From: Candidatus Sumerlaeota bacterium
GTDB lineage: Bacteria; Sumerlaeota; Sumerlaeia; Sumerlaeales; Sumerlaeaceae
Direction of reading: 5' to 3'
Assembly (NCBI GenBank): GCA_017161655.1
Contig: JADFCV010000002.1
Coordinates: forward strand, 174,392 to 218,777
DNA: 44,386 nucleotides
Both the position numbers and the translations under genes were made by a program. How positions within the stretch are numbered: the first letter of the stretch is position 1; each line of letters opens with the position of its first letter. This document shows, piece after piece, positions 18,265-26,426 of this stretch. The notes below the pieces were generated by a model that was given only the letters and a program-made list of their open reading frames with translations, had not been told where the DNA came from and made no database searches.

Positions 18265-19302
18265 ATGGCGTCGCAAAAAGAACTAACAGTTGGTGTCATA
18301 GGTTGCGGTTACTGGGGACCTAACCTTATAAGGAATTTTTCGTCCGTCAAGGGCTGGCGCGTGAAATACATTTGCGATCTTAACTCAAACCGCCTGGCCC
18401 AAATCCATGAACAGTTCCCCTGGACGCAGCCAGTGACCGACGCGACTGTTCTCTTCGACGACAAAGAGCTTGATGCTGTCGCCATTGCGACGCCTGTCTC
18501 AAGCCACTGCTCTCTCGCTCTAGCAGCTTTGGAGGCAGGAAAGCATGTTTTGGTGGAAAAACCCTTAGCAGCATCGCGGGCGGACGCAGAGCAAATTGTC
18601 TTGGCGGCAGAAAGAGCCGGACGCATCCTTCTCGTTGACCATACTTTCATTTACACGCCTGCGGTGCAAAAAATAAAGCAGCTCGTTGAGGCGGGAGAGC
18701 TAGGAGACCTGCTTTATTTTGACTCAGTCCGCATCAATCTCGGTTTGTTTCAGCATGACATTAATGTCATTTGGGATCTTGCCCCTCATGATTTCTCCAT
18801 CATGGATTACTTGTTTGCAGACAAGCCAGTTGCTGCGGCCGCCCATGGGATGTGTCACTTCGGCAATCAGGAAGACATGGCCTATGTAACGGCGTTCTTT
18901 GAACGAAACATTATTGCCCATTTTCACGTAAACTGGCTTTCGCCCGTAAAAATCCGCCTTATTCTCATCGGCGGCAGCAGAAAAATGGTTCTTTACGATG
19001 ACATGGAAAACTCGGAAAAAGTGAAAGTTTACGACCGCGGGGTAGATGTCGTGGATTCACTTGGCGGGATCTACTCCCTCCTTGTTCAGTATCGCATGGG
19101 AGATATGTACTCACCGAAGCTTGACACCAAGGAAGCGCTCCGTTCCGAAGTCGAACACTTCCGCGATTGCATTCTCTCGGAGCGTCAGCCCATTACCGAT
19201 GGGCACATGGGCTTGCGCGTTGTCGAGTTGCTCGAAGCGGCGCAACATTCTCTCGAATCCGGTGGCAGCCGAGTCCCCGTCCGAGATATGAAAACAAGTT
19301 AG
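18265..19302 (+). CDS. Gfo/Idh/MocA dehydrogenase, UDP-GlcNAcA 3-dehydrogenase-like (WlbA/WbpB type)
   Basis: NAD(P)-dependent oxidoreductase with an N-terminal Rossmann fold (G-V-I-G-C-G-Y-W-G-P-N, residues 10-20) and the family EKP motif at 98-100 carrying the catalytic Lys. The sequence style closely resembles WlbA/WbpB enzymes, which oxidise C3 of UDP-N-acetylglucosaminuronic acid. GGAGG lies upstream of ATG 18265. It is the first gene of a four-gene cassette with the acetyltransferase, aminotransferase and glycosyltransferase that follow, in the order expected for making a 3-amino sugar nucleotide. The specific substrate is inferred from these neighbours. Confidence 0.88.
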   Translation: MASQKELTVGVIGCGYWGPNLIRNFSSVKGWRVKYICDLNSNRLAQIHEQFPWTQPVTDATVLFDDKELDAVAIATPVSSHCSLALAALEAGKHVLVEKPLAASRADAEQIVLAAERAGRILLVDHTFIYTPAVQKIKQLVEAGELGDLLYFDSVRINLGLFQHDINVIWDLAPHDFSIMDYLFADKPVAAAAHGMCHFGNQEDMAYVTAFFERNIIAHFHVNWLSPVKIRLILIGGSRKMVLYDDMENSEKVKVYDRGVDVVDSLGGIYSLLVQYRMGDMYSPKLDTKEALRSEVEHFRDCILSERQPITDGHMGLRVVELLEAAQHSLESGGSRVPVRDMKTS

Positions 19303-19322
19303 CAATTTTATAGGAGGAGAGC

Positions 19323-19814
19323 TTGACAATGGCACCAAAGTTCCAGAACATCGCACCCGATGTGAAACTTGGTGAAAACGTGCGAATCTTTGACTTTGTG
19401 AATCTTTATGGCTGCACCATTGGCGACAACACGAAAATTGGAGCTTTTGTGGAAATTCAAAAGAACGCTGTGATCGGCAAAAACTGCAAGATTTCAAGTC
19501 ACACGTTCATCTGCGAAGGTGTCACGATCGAGGACGGTGTGTTCGTCGGCCACAATGTCACATTCATCAACGACAAGTATCCACGGGCTACGACGCCAGA
19601 AGGGGAGCTTCAAACGGAACAGGACTGGGAGGTTGTTCCCACGCTCGTGAAACGTGGAGCCTCGATCGGTTCCAGTGCAACAATTCTCTGCGGTGTGACT
19701 ATCGGCGAAGGAGCTATCGTTGGAGCCGGCAGTGTCGTAACAAAAGACGTTCCTCCTTACACCATTGTCGCCGGAGTGCCAGCACGCCCACGTGGAAAGG
19801 TAAAGGATCGCTAA
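19323..19814 (+). CDS. Left-handed beta-helix N-acetyltransferase (WbpD-like)
   Basis: Hexapeptide-repeat acyltransferase of about 161-163 residues, with repeated I/V-G-x-N/D-x-x-I-type units covering residues 10-155 and the N-D-K-Y-P-R-A loop found in sugar-nucleotide 3-N-acetyltransferases. It would acetylate the 3-amino group made by the DegT enzyme, using acetyl-CoA. AGGAGG at 19312-19317 is 5 nt from a TTG at 19323 and 11 nt from an ATG at 19329; either could be the start. It lies 20 bp after the dehydrogenase gene and one base before the aminotransferase. Confidence 0.88.
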   Translation: MTMAPKFQNIAPDVKLGENVRIFDFVNLYGCTIGDNTKIGAFVEIQKNAVIGKNCKISSHTFICEGVTIEDGVFVGHNVTFINDKYPRATTPEGELQTEQDWEVVPTLVKRGASIGSSATILCGVTIGEGAIVGAGSVVTKDVPPYTIVAGVPARPRGKVKDR

Positions 19815-19815
19815 A

Positions 19816-20928
19816 ATGAAAGTCCCATTTCTTGATCTCCAGACACCCCATCGTGAACTGTGGCCAGAGATTCGCGAAGAATTCGAAAAAGCGTTCTACG
19901 CTGCCGCCTTCGTGGGCGGACCGCACGTCACAGCTTTTGAAGAAGAGTTCGCGCATTTCTGCGGTGTGTCCGCTTGCGCTAGCGTAAATAGTGGAACCGA
20001 TGCTATTCGGCTCGCCCTTATCGCTATGGGAATTGGGCCAGGTGACGAAGTCATTGTCCCAGCTCACACCTTTATAGCCACCTCTGAAGCGGTCAGTCAA
20101 ACAGGGGCACACCCTGTCTTCGTGGACATTGATCCTATCACCTACACCATTGATCCGAAGGCTGTCGCATCCGCAATCACGCCCCGTACGAAAGCTATTA
20201 TCCCCGTCCACCTTTATGGCCAGTGCGCCGACATGGATGCGATCCTTGACCTCGCCAAACACCACAACCTGGTCGTCCTCGAGGATGCTTGTCAGGCTCA
20301 TGGGGCGACCTACAAAGGTCGGCTGGCGGGATCCATGGGGCATGCCGCTGCTTTCAGTTTCTATCCGGGCAAAAATCTTGGAGCGTGCGGCGAAGCTGGA
20401 GCTGTCACCTCAAATGATCTCGCAATCATCCAAAAGGTGAAAATGCTTCGCGACCACGGCCAGAGCCAAAAGTACTATCACGACATGGAAGGCTATAACG
20501 CGCGCATGGATGCTCTCCAGGCAATCGTCTTGCGCGCGAAACTCAAACGCCTGGCAGAGTGGAATAAGGCCCGGCAGCGCTGTGCGCAACGATACTCCGA
20601 ACGGCTAGCGGTCTCGCCAAAGATCGTTGTGCCAAAAGTGGCTCCACACAACACACATGTCTTTCATCTTTACGTCATACTTGTCGAAAATCGCGAGGAC
20701 TTGCAGACCTATCTCTCGGACTGCGGTGTAGGCACTGGCCTCCACTATCCGCTACCGCTGCATTTGCAAAAAGCTTACGCTCACATGGGCCACAAAGAAG
20801 GCGATCTGCCAATCACCGAACGCGTGGCACGCACGCTGCTGTCTTTACCCATGTTTCCCACATTGACCGACGAGCAGATTGATTACGTGTGCGACAGGAT
20901 TCTGGAATGGGTGGAGAAGAACTCGTGA
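19816..20928 (+). CDS. DegT/DnrJ/EryC1/StrS aminotransferase (WbpE-like)
   Basis: PLP-dependent sugar-nucleotide aminotransferase of 370 residues, the usual length. The PLP Lys is K186 in FSFYPGKNLGACGEAG, and the ring-binding Asp is D157 in LEDACQAHGA. NSGTDAIRLAL near 58-68 binds the PLP phosphate. With the adjacent dehydrogenase it would convert a 3-keto to a 3-amino sugar using glutamate. The ATG follows the acetyltransferase stop by one base, and its own stop overlaps the glycosyltransferase start, so the cassette is a tight operon. Confidence 0.93.
   Translation: MKVPFLDLQTPHRELWPEIREEFEKAFYAAAFVGGPHVTAFEEEFAHFCGVSACASVNSGTDAIRLALIAMGIGPGDEVIVPAHTFIATSEAVSQTGAHPVFVDIDPITYTIDPKAVASAITPRTKAIIPVHLYGQCADMDAILDLAKHHNLVVLEDACQAHGATYKGRLAGSMGHAAAFSFYPGKNLGACGEAGAVTSNDLAIIQKVKMLRDHGQSQKYYHDMEGYNARMDALQAIVLRAKLKRLAEWNKARQRCAQRYSERLAVSPKIVVPKVAPHNTHVFHLYVILVENREDLQTYLSDCGVGTGLHYPLPLHLQKAYAHMGHKEGDLPITERVARTLLSLPMFPTLTDEQIDYVCDRILEWVEKNS
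20913..20919 (+). promoter_or_regulatory. Ribosome binding site deciding the GT2 start
   Basis: GGAGAAG lies inside the end of the aminotransferase gene, 5 nt before a GTG at 20925 that overlaps that gene's TGA (GTGA). It favours this start over in-frame GTG 20889 and ATG 20907. Confidence 0.7.
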
Positions 20929-21707
20929 GAGACGACATCGCGTCCGAATCGCCGCATCAGGGGCGTCCTATTCGGATCTTAGTTTCGACCTATGCGTACA
21001 ACGAACACGTCAAGATCGAGAAGACCATTCAGCGCATCTTTGATGCGAAGCTAGAGACCCTCATTCCCAACAGTGAGATCGAAGTCATTCTCGCAGACGA
21101 TGGTTCAACAGACGATTTCCCCGAACAGCTTCAGCGACGGTATGGATTCACACTTCTTCGCAAGGACCGCAACCGCGGCATCGGGCATTCCATCCGAGCC
21201 GTAATAAAATACGGCTGGGAAAATGATTTTGATATCCTTGTGATTATGGCGGGAAATAACAAAGATGAGCCGTTCGAGATTCCTCGCCTCGTTGCTCCCA
21301 TCATCAAAGGTGAGGCGGACTTTGTGCAGGGTTCCCGCTACCTACCCGGGGGCAATTTTGATGCTATGCCGCTCTACCGCCGCCTTGCCACGCAGTTTAT
21401 TCACCCGTGGTATGTGTGGTTGCTTACCGGATGCCGGCTGCATGACACGACCAATGGCTTCCGTGCAATCCGGTTAGATATTCTCAAACATCCTCGTTTT
21501 AAGCTCGATCAGCGCTGGCTTGATCGATACGCAATGGAGTACTACATTCTCTATCATGTTCTTACAGGTGGCTTTCGGTGGTGTGAAGTTCCCGTGACGA
21601 AGATCTATCCACCGAAAGAACTTGGCTACACTAAGATCCGACCATTCTCGGGATGGTGGGAATTGCTTTCCCCCATGCTCAAACTGCGGCTAGGACTCAA
21701 ACACTAG
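20925..21707 (+). CDS. Family 2 glycosyltransferase
   Basis: GT-A fold inverting glycosyltransferase of ~260 residues from GTG 20925. The nucleotide-binding start is RILVSTYAYNE, the first acidic motif is LADDGSTDD, the KDRNRGIGHSIR segment resembles dolichol-phosphate-mannose synthase-like GT2 enzymes, and DTTNGFRAIR follows. No transmembrane segments are seen, so it is a soluble or peripheral enzyme. Being the last gene of the sugar-nucleotide cassette, it may transfer the diacetamido-uronic acid or another sugar to a lipid carrier or glycan. The GTGA overlap with the aminotransferase indicates translational coupling. Confidence 0.85.
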   Translation: MRDDIASESPHQGRPIRILVSTYAYNEHVKIEKTIQRIFDAKLETLIPNSEIEVILADDGSTDDFPEQLQRRYGFTLLRKDRNRGIGHSIRAVIKYGWENDFDILVIMAGNNKDEPFEIPRLVAPIIKGEADFVQGSRYLPGGNFDAMPLYRRLATQFIHPWYVWLLTGCRLHDTTNGFRAIRLDILKHPRFKLDQRWLDRYAMEYYILYHVLTGGFRWCEVPVTKIYPPKELGYTKIRPFSGWWELLSPMLKLRLGLKH

Positions 21708-21750
21708 ACGCAGCATAGGCGATGCCTGGGACAGTTTGAAGCATTGTGAC

Positions 21751-21780
21751 GGAGTAGGTGAGTACTCCTTATTTCTTTTC
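21751..21780 (+). terminator. Candidate terminator of the sugar-nucleotide operon
   Basis: GGAGTA-N6-TACTCC hairpin followed by a T-rich stretch (TTATTTCTTTT), 43 bp after the glycosyltransferase stop. The tail overlaps the 3' end of the convergent polX gene. Confidence 0.5.
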
Positions 21781-23538
21781 CTGTAAACTGCGCCGGTACG
21801 CTCGATTGGCCTGGATCAAGTTCTTCAAGTCGTCCACGCCGAGGCAATTCACCACGTCGTTCGCCGTCAGCCAGCCCTTTCTTGCCGTGTTCAGGCCGAA
21901 GATAATGTTACGGAGTCCCAGGCTGCTGTGCGCGTCGGGATTCACCGCGAACTTGATCCCGCGTTCCTTGGCTGCCCGGCAGTAGCGCCAGTCAAGATCA
22001 AGGCGGTAGGGATCGCCATTGATTTCGATGATGGTTCTGCAGCGGGCAGCGGTTTCCAGTACCTTTTCCAAGTCGAACGCATATGGCTCACGCATCAGCA
22101 ACATGCGACCGCTGAGGTGTCCCAGAATGTCTGCGCAAGGCTGCTCTAGTGCCCGACAAATCCTCTGCGTCATTTCCTCAGAAGACATTTGAAAATGGCT
22201 GTGAATCGAAACGACCACTACGTCCAGTTCGCCAAGCACATCGTCCGGGTAGTCCAGGGTTCCATCGGGAAGGATGTCACATTCGACGCCTGCGAGGACC
22301 TTGGTGTTTGCAGACTGGTTGAGCGACGCAATCTCGCGCCGCTGTTCTACCAATCGCTCAATTTCCAAGCCACGCGCATAAAATGCGCTTCGGCTATGGT
22401 CACAAATACCAATGTATTCAAGGCGCCAACTCTCCGCAGCCCGCACCATCGCTTCAAGAGAGTCCGCACCATCACTCCATGTTGTGTGGCAATGAATGGT
22501 TCCCCGATAGTCATCCAGTTCGATGAGTTTGGGCAGTTGCTTTTGCTCGGCAGCCTCAATCTCACCGAGATCTTCACGCAACTCCGGCGGGATCCACTCA
22601 AGACCCAGGAACTTGTAGATCTCCTTTTCGTCTTTTACAGGAAGAGCGACTTCCCGGCCTGAAGCTCTTGTCTCCCCCTCGCGGAACAATCCATATTCGT
22701 TGAGCTTAAATCCCAGCTTCTTGGCGCGAGCCCGCAGTTTCGTGTTGTGTTCTTTGCTGCCAGTAAAATACTGAAGCGCACAAGGAAACGCCGAATCTTC
22801 GACAACGCGCAAATCTGCCTGCATCCCATTTGTCAACATAACGCTCGTTTTCGTATCGCCACTCGCTATAACGCTGCTGACCAGCGGATGCCTAACAAAA
22901 GCTTCTTTCAAAGCGCTCGCGTTTTGGGCCGACACCACAATATCAATGTCTCTGATCACCTCCTTGCGACGCCGCAAACTGCCGGCGATTTCGAGGTGTT
23001 TCACTCCGGGCGTTTTCTTCAACGCGTCGAGTAAGAGCTGGGCACATTCCCAAGCTTGCGGATAAAGCCATTGACCAGCGAATTTTCGAACCTGCGCGAT
23101 TCCCGCCAAAATCTTCTCAACCAGTTTTTCGCCGAAGCCGGGTAACCGGGTAATTTCTCCAGTCCGGCACACACGCTCAAGCTGGTCCAGTGTCTGAATT
23201 CCGAATTCCTCCACTAGCACTCTCAGTCGCTTCGGCCCCAGCCCCGGCACGCGAATGAGATCGTCAAATCCCTGGGGAGCACGTTCACGTAGCTCCTCCA
23301 GCTCTTGGCACTTCCCCGTCGTTGCGAATTCCCTTATGACTGAAGCAATGCTTTTCCCTATCCCTTTGATTTGCTCCAGACGCGCGGGTTCTTCCAGCAG
23401 CAACTCAAGTGGCTCCGGTGTGGCTGCAAGTGTTCTGGCAGCATTTTGAAACGCTCGCACCTTGAACGGATTCTCACCATGGAACTCGAGCAGAAAGGCC
23501 ATTTCTTCTAATTTGTTAGCGATCTGCTTTTTATCCAT
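21769..23538 (-). CDS. polX: Family X DNA polymerase with PHP domain
   Basis: Repair polymerase with a 3'-exonuclease/AP-endonuclease PHP domain. Order: helix-hairpin-helix 8-kDa-like domain (about 1-150, with IKGIGKSIA and VPGLGPKR), polymerase palm with AGSLRRRKEVIRDIDIV (D198 and D200 metal ligands, third Asp D242), then the PHP domain from about 345 with HCHTTWSDG (H349, H351), GICDHS and NPDAHSS metal motifs. 589 residues is typical of bacterial PolX. ATG 23538 was taken. It converges on the glycosyltransferase operon and has no obvious repair partners nearby. Confidence 0.95.
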   Translation of the reverse strand: MDKKQIANKLEEMAFLLEFHGENPFKVRAFQNAARTLAATPEPLELLLEEPARLEQIKGIGKSIASVIREFATTGKCQELEELRERAPQGFDDLIRVPGLGPKRLRVLVEEFGIQTLDQLERVCRTGEITRLPGFGEKLVEKILAGIAQVRKFAGQWLYPQAWECAQLLLDALKKTPGVKHLEIAGSLRRRKEVIRDIDIVVSAQNASALKEAFVRHPLVSSVIASGDTKTSVMLTNGMQADLRVVEDSAFPCALQYFTGSKEHNTKLRARAKKLGFKLNEYGLFREGETRASGREVALPVKDEKEIYKFLGLEWIPPELREDLGEIEAAEQKQLPKLIELDDYRGTIHCHTTWSDGADSLEAMVRAAESWRLEYIGICDHSRSAFYARGLEIERLVEQRREIASLNQSANTKVLAGVECDILPDGTLDYPDDVLGELDVVVVSIHSHFQMSSEEMTQRICRALEQPCADILGHLSGRMLLMREPYAFDLEKVLETAARCRTIIEINGDPYRLDLDWRYCRAAKERGIKFAVNPDAHSSLGLRNIIFGLNTARKGWLTANDVVNCLGVDDLKNLIQANRAYRRSLQEKK

Positions 23539-23612
23539 TTCCGAGATTCCTTCGCCCTCTCTTGAGATTTCTTCCGCAGCTGCTCCACTGCAGGGAGCAC
23601 CTTGAAGATCAC

Positions 23613-23867
23613 TTATTTGCCGTTTATTCCACTTTGCTCCTTGAACGGCCGAATGACTTCAAACCCCGGAGCAGATGTGGGGCGCTCGATGGTTCTCACC
23701 TCAACTTTTACCGTGGCCTCCAGAGGGGCGCTTTCTGGTTGCCTGCCGCGCTCGTCACTGCACCCAGTGAGAATGATGGCTGCGATAATCGCGCCGAGCA
23801 TACATAAAAAAGACTGAGCTTTTGTCGCAAAGCCCGTTGACAAACTGCCTCTGAGCACTTTGTTCAT
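23613..23867 (-). CDS. Small putative lipoprotein
   Basis: Not recognised. From ATG 23867 the 84 residues give an N-terminal region, a hydrophobic segment and the lipobox ILTGC with C36, then a ~48-residue tail rich in Glu, Arg and Val with no recognisable domain. A shorter form from ATG 23801 keeps the whole lipobox and is equally possible. Neither start has a clear Shine-Dalgarno sequence. It lies upstream of polX on the same strand, 74 bp before it. The lipobox context is the only support. Confidence 0.45.
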   Translation of the reverse strand: MNKVLRGSLSTGFATKAQSFLCMLGAIIAAIILTGCSDERGRQPESAPLEATVKVEVRTIERPTSAPGFEVIRPFKEQSGINGK

Positions 23868-23952
23868 CCCAACAACAGTCCTGAACACACTTTTTAGGTC
23901 GTAGTCCTGTAATTCTTGGCATAAAAATAACAACAGAGGCAAGCGCATCTCC

Positions 23953-24321
23953 ATGAAAGGGAATGGCGGAAGAATGACGGCATCCAACAGCTCGGAAAAA
24001 TCACGTCAGCAGCGTCGCATTCCACGTCGTCGGAAGTTAGGGCCGCGCGAACCCGAGCAAATCTATCGCGTGGAGGGTCTTGGCCGCCGAGGCATTATTC
24101 GGTATGTGAAAGTTTTTGGTAGGCCAGGGACCTGGCGAATTCGCGGGATGGACGGGCTAGACATCGTTGTTCGGGCCGCCACTGTCGAGGAAGCGGTCCG
24201 GCGAGCGCGCCGCCAGATCCCGTTCCGCCCCATAGTCATTCGTCGCATCAGCGCCGACGAACTCCGGTCCACACCAATTGTGGTTCCTCCAAGTGTGGCC
24301 GAACAAGGGAAGAAGCCCTGA
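23953..24321 (+). CDS. Small basic protein of unknown function
   Basis: Not recognised. 122 residues (115 from the in-frame ATG at 23974, whose upstream GCGGAAGA is a fair but close ribosome site). The first ~45 residues are strongly basic and disordered-looking (QQRRIPRRRK); the rest alternates hydrophobic and charged residues and looks like one compact alpha/beta domain (YRVEGLGRRGIIRYVKV, then a helix VEEAVRRARRQI). The basic N-terminus would suit nucleic acid binding, which is inference only. Its stop is two bases from the stop of the convergent cysH. Confidence 0.55.
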   Translation: MKGNGGRMTASNSSEKSRQQRRIPRRRKLGPREPEQIYRVEGLGRRGIIRYVKVFGRPGTWRIRGMDGLDIVVRAATVEEAVRRARRQIPFRPIVIRRISADELRSTPIVVPPSVAEQGKKP

Positions 24322-24323
24322 AC

Positions 24324-25091
24324 TCATGCCTCTTTTTCAAAGCGTCGATCTTCAAGGTTGATGCCACAGTAAAGCCCCTGCGTGCCGTAACGTTCGGGGT
24401 GAGCCTCGCGAATGTGGCGCCAACGCCCTGCTCGCCGAGGTTCACCTAGCCGAACAGGGGTCGTGCAGAACGAACACCCGATGCTGGCGTAGCCTTGTGC
24501 GTAAAGCGGGTGCACGGGCAAAGCATGCTTCGCGATGTAATCTTCGACATCTCCCTCTGTCCATCGCGCAAGGGGATAGAGTTTGTATCCGGCGAATCGG
24601 GGATCTTCGGCGAGAATCGGAATATGGGAGCGGGCTCCACCCTCGGCACGTGTCAAGCCACCCACAACACAATCAAATCTCCCGTTTACAGCCTCCAAGA
24701 ATGGCTCCTCCTTGCGCAGCCTGCAGCATTCACGGTACCCAGGTGGCTCGAATTCATCGTCGAACAGATAAAGGTGTCGGCCGTACTTCGCGAATTGTTC
24801 TTCAAACGTTTGTCTCGGTTGGTACGTGACGATGTTGAGCCCGTAGCGACGCGCATATTCGTCGCGAAGCGCAAGTGTCTCAGGAAAGTGTGCTCCCGTA
24901 TCAATGAAAACAATCTCAACTTCGGGGGCAAGTTGGCCTAGCATGTGCATAAGCACGCAGCTTGTTTTTTGCATCGACGCCTGAGCCGCTAGCCGGGAAG
25001 GTCCAAATTGCTTGAGTGCCCAGCCAAGAATATCTTCCGCCGACAACCTTTCCAGGTGCTCGTTGACTTGCTTCAGATCGATGTCTCTCAT
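24324..25091 (-). CDS. cysH: Assimilatory adenylyl-sulfate (APS) reductase, CysH family
   Basis: Reduces activated sulfate to sulfite with thioredoxin. Taking ATG 25091 as start (a TTG at 25115 is possible but has no better ribosome site), 255 residues. Two cysteine pairs, C122-C123 in ECCRLRKEEP and C206-x2-C209 in GCSFCTTP, mark the [4Fe-4S]-containing, APS-preferring type rather than the PAPS type of E. coli. The catalytic C-terminal Cys is C242 in GLYCGIN, where the family norm is ECGLH/ECGIH. The P-loop-like SMQKTS and the IDTGAHFPET motif bind the nucleotide. It sits 91 bp behind rimM on the same strand, away from any cysND, cysC or sulfite reductase genes. Confidence 0.9.
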   Translation of the reverse strand: MRDIDLKQVNEHLERLSAEDILGWALKQFGPSRLAAQASMQKTSCVLMHMLGQLAPEVEIVFIDTGAHFPETLALRDEYARRYGLNIVTYQPRQTFEEQFAKYGRHLYLFDDEFEPPGYRECCRLRKEEPFLEAVNGRFDCVVGGLTRAEGGARSHIPILAEDPRFAGYKLYPLARWTEGDVEDYIAKHALPVHPLYAQGYASIGCSFCTTPVRLGEPRRAGRWRHIREAHPERYGTQGLYCGINLEDRRFEKEA

Positions 25092-25182
25092 ATTCACGAA
25101 TTCGCTACTCGACAAATCGAGTTTTATTCCAAAGGCTCAGTCTGAACCTGCCTCTACATACCGATTTTTCGCGAGCAACAAA

Positions 25183-25746
25183 CTAAAGTTCCGTTAGTCC
25201 TTCCGGTAAGCTCACGACGATGCGTCGCTCCGACTTATCAATGGCTCGTATCATTGCGAGCACGAAGGGAACAAGGAACTCTTTGCTCTCCGTCCGCACG
25301 CGGAGATAATCGTGCGCAGGTCCGTCTTCCACGGCGACGACCTCTCCAAGCTCGTTGCCATCCTCGGCAATGACTTTCATTCCTATTAACTCGTACGCAA
25401 AGTACTCACCTTCGCCCAATTCCCAAAGGTTCTCGCGGAGCGTAAACAACGTCAGATCACGCAGCCCCTCCGCAGCGTTCATGTCCTGGATTTCGTCGAA
25501 ACTCAGAATGACAAATTGTTTGTGGTACCATAACGAGCTGATGGAAAGACGCTGTACGGTCGGCTTGTGATTCCCCCGATCCGCCTGGTGAACCACATAC
25601 ACGTGCGGAGTTTTGAGTTCCTCGATAAGATCCGCGGGAGAAAAAAAAGGCAGGAGCCGAACGGCTCCTGCATGACCTTGTGTTCGAGTAATTTTGCCCA
25701 GCGCCACAAGTTCATCCGGCGCCGGAAAATGTAAATCTTTCTCCAC
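25183..25746 (-). CDS. rimM: Ribosome maturation factor RimM
   Basis: 30S assembly factor that binds S19 and the 16S rRNA 3' major domain. The N-terminal RimM domain has LGKITRTQGHAGAVRL (about 16-31), and the C-terminal PRC-barrel-like domain has LIGMKVIAEDGNELGEV and DYLRV plus VPFV. 187 residues is normal. The start is a GTG at 25746 whose first base is the last base of the khpA stop codon (TAGTG), so translation is coupled. Confidence 0.94.
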   Translation of the reverse strand: MEKDLHFPAPDELVALGKITRTQGHAGAVRLLPFFSPADLIEELKTPHVYVVHQADRGNHKPTVQRLSISSLWYHKQFVILSFDEIQDMNAAEGLRDLTLFTLRENLWELGEGEYFAYELIGMKVIAEDGNELGEVVAVEDGPAHDYLRVRTESKEFLVPFVLAMIRAIDKSERRIVVSLPEGLTEL

Positions 25747-26012
25747 TATTCGACGATCTGAAGCAGGCTTTTCTTCTTAAGCTTTGTGGATGCGGCACTC
25801 AGAATTTTCCGCAGAGCTTTTGCGGTTTGGCCACCTTTGCCGATGACCTTGCCCACGTCATCCGGAGCTACCTTTAGTTCGAGGATAATGGAGTTCTCAC
25901 CCTCGACCACGTTCACCTTGACCTCTTCTGGCCAGTCCACCAGGGCCTCAGCAATGTATTGCACAAGCTCCTTCATGATCTGACCTTCGGTCTTGGGCTC
26001 ATTTCCGCTCAT
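25746..26012 (-). CDS. khpA: KH-domain RNA-binding protein KhpA (YlqC)
   Basis: Small single type-II KH-domain protein; homologues bind RNA with KhpB and influence cell division and elongation. The GXXG loop lies in VGKVIGKGGQTAKALR (about 53-68). AAGGA lies 6 nt before ATG 26012; an internal ATG at 25976 gives the more typical 76-residue form. It stands between rpsP and rimM as in many bacteria, overlapping rimM by one base and 114 bp behind rpsP. Confidence 0.94.
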   Translation of the reverse strand: MSGNEPKTEGQIMKELVQYIAEALVDWPEEVKVNVVEGENSIILELKVAPDDVGKVIGKGGQTAKALRKILSAASTKLKKKSLLQIVE

Positions 26013-26126
26013 AGCTTGTCCTTCTCCGCTCCAACGATCTCTGTCGCATCCACAAGGAACGATGGCGACCTCTATTTCACGTTTGCCGAGCTAAGGGTGG
26101 CACGACAACAAATCAAAACGCAAGAA

Positions 26127-26426
26127 TTAAGCGGAGGGCTGTGCCGTTTGACGATTCTTGGGAGCACGTGCCTCGTGGAATTTCTTAAGCACCCCAGCTT
26201 TACGGAAAATGCTCCGCACCGTGTCCGACGGAATTGCACCTTTCAGCAACCAGCTCACAGCCTTTTCTACATCCACCTCGATTTGCGGCGGATCGTATAA
26301 CGGCTGATAGTAGCCAATGATCTCAATAAAGCGCCCATCGCGAGCGCGCCGCGAATCCGCAACAACCACACGGTATGCCGGCGATTTTTTGCGCCCGGCA
26401 CGTGCCAATCTAATCTTAACCGACAT
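26127..26426 (-). CDS. rpsP: 30S ribosomal protein S16
   Basis: Core 30S assembly protein of 99 residues. [20 protein letters not shown] at the N-terminus and the D-x-R-x-x-R-D-G-R-F-I-E segment are diagnostic, as is the GYYQP turn. GGAGG lies 8 nt upstream of the ATG. It is the first gene of rpsP-khpA-rimM, divergent from clpP across 256 bp; ffh, trmD and rplS, its usual partners, are absent here. Confidence 0.97.
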   Translation of the reverse strand: MSVKIRLARAGRKKSPAYRVVVADSRRARDGRFIEIIGYYQPLYDPPQIEVDVEKAVSWLLKGAIPSDTVRSIFRKAGVLKKFHEARAPKNRQTAQPSA

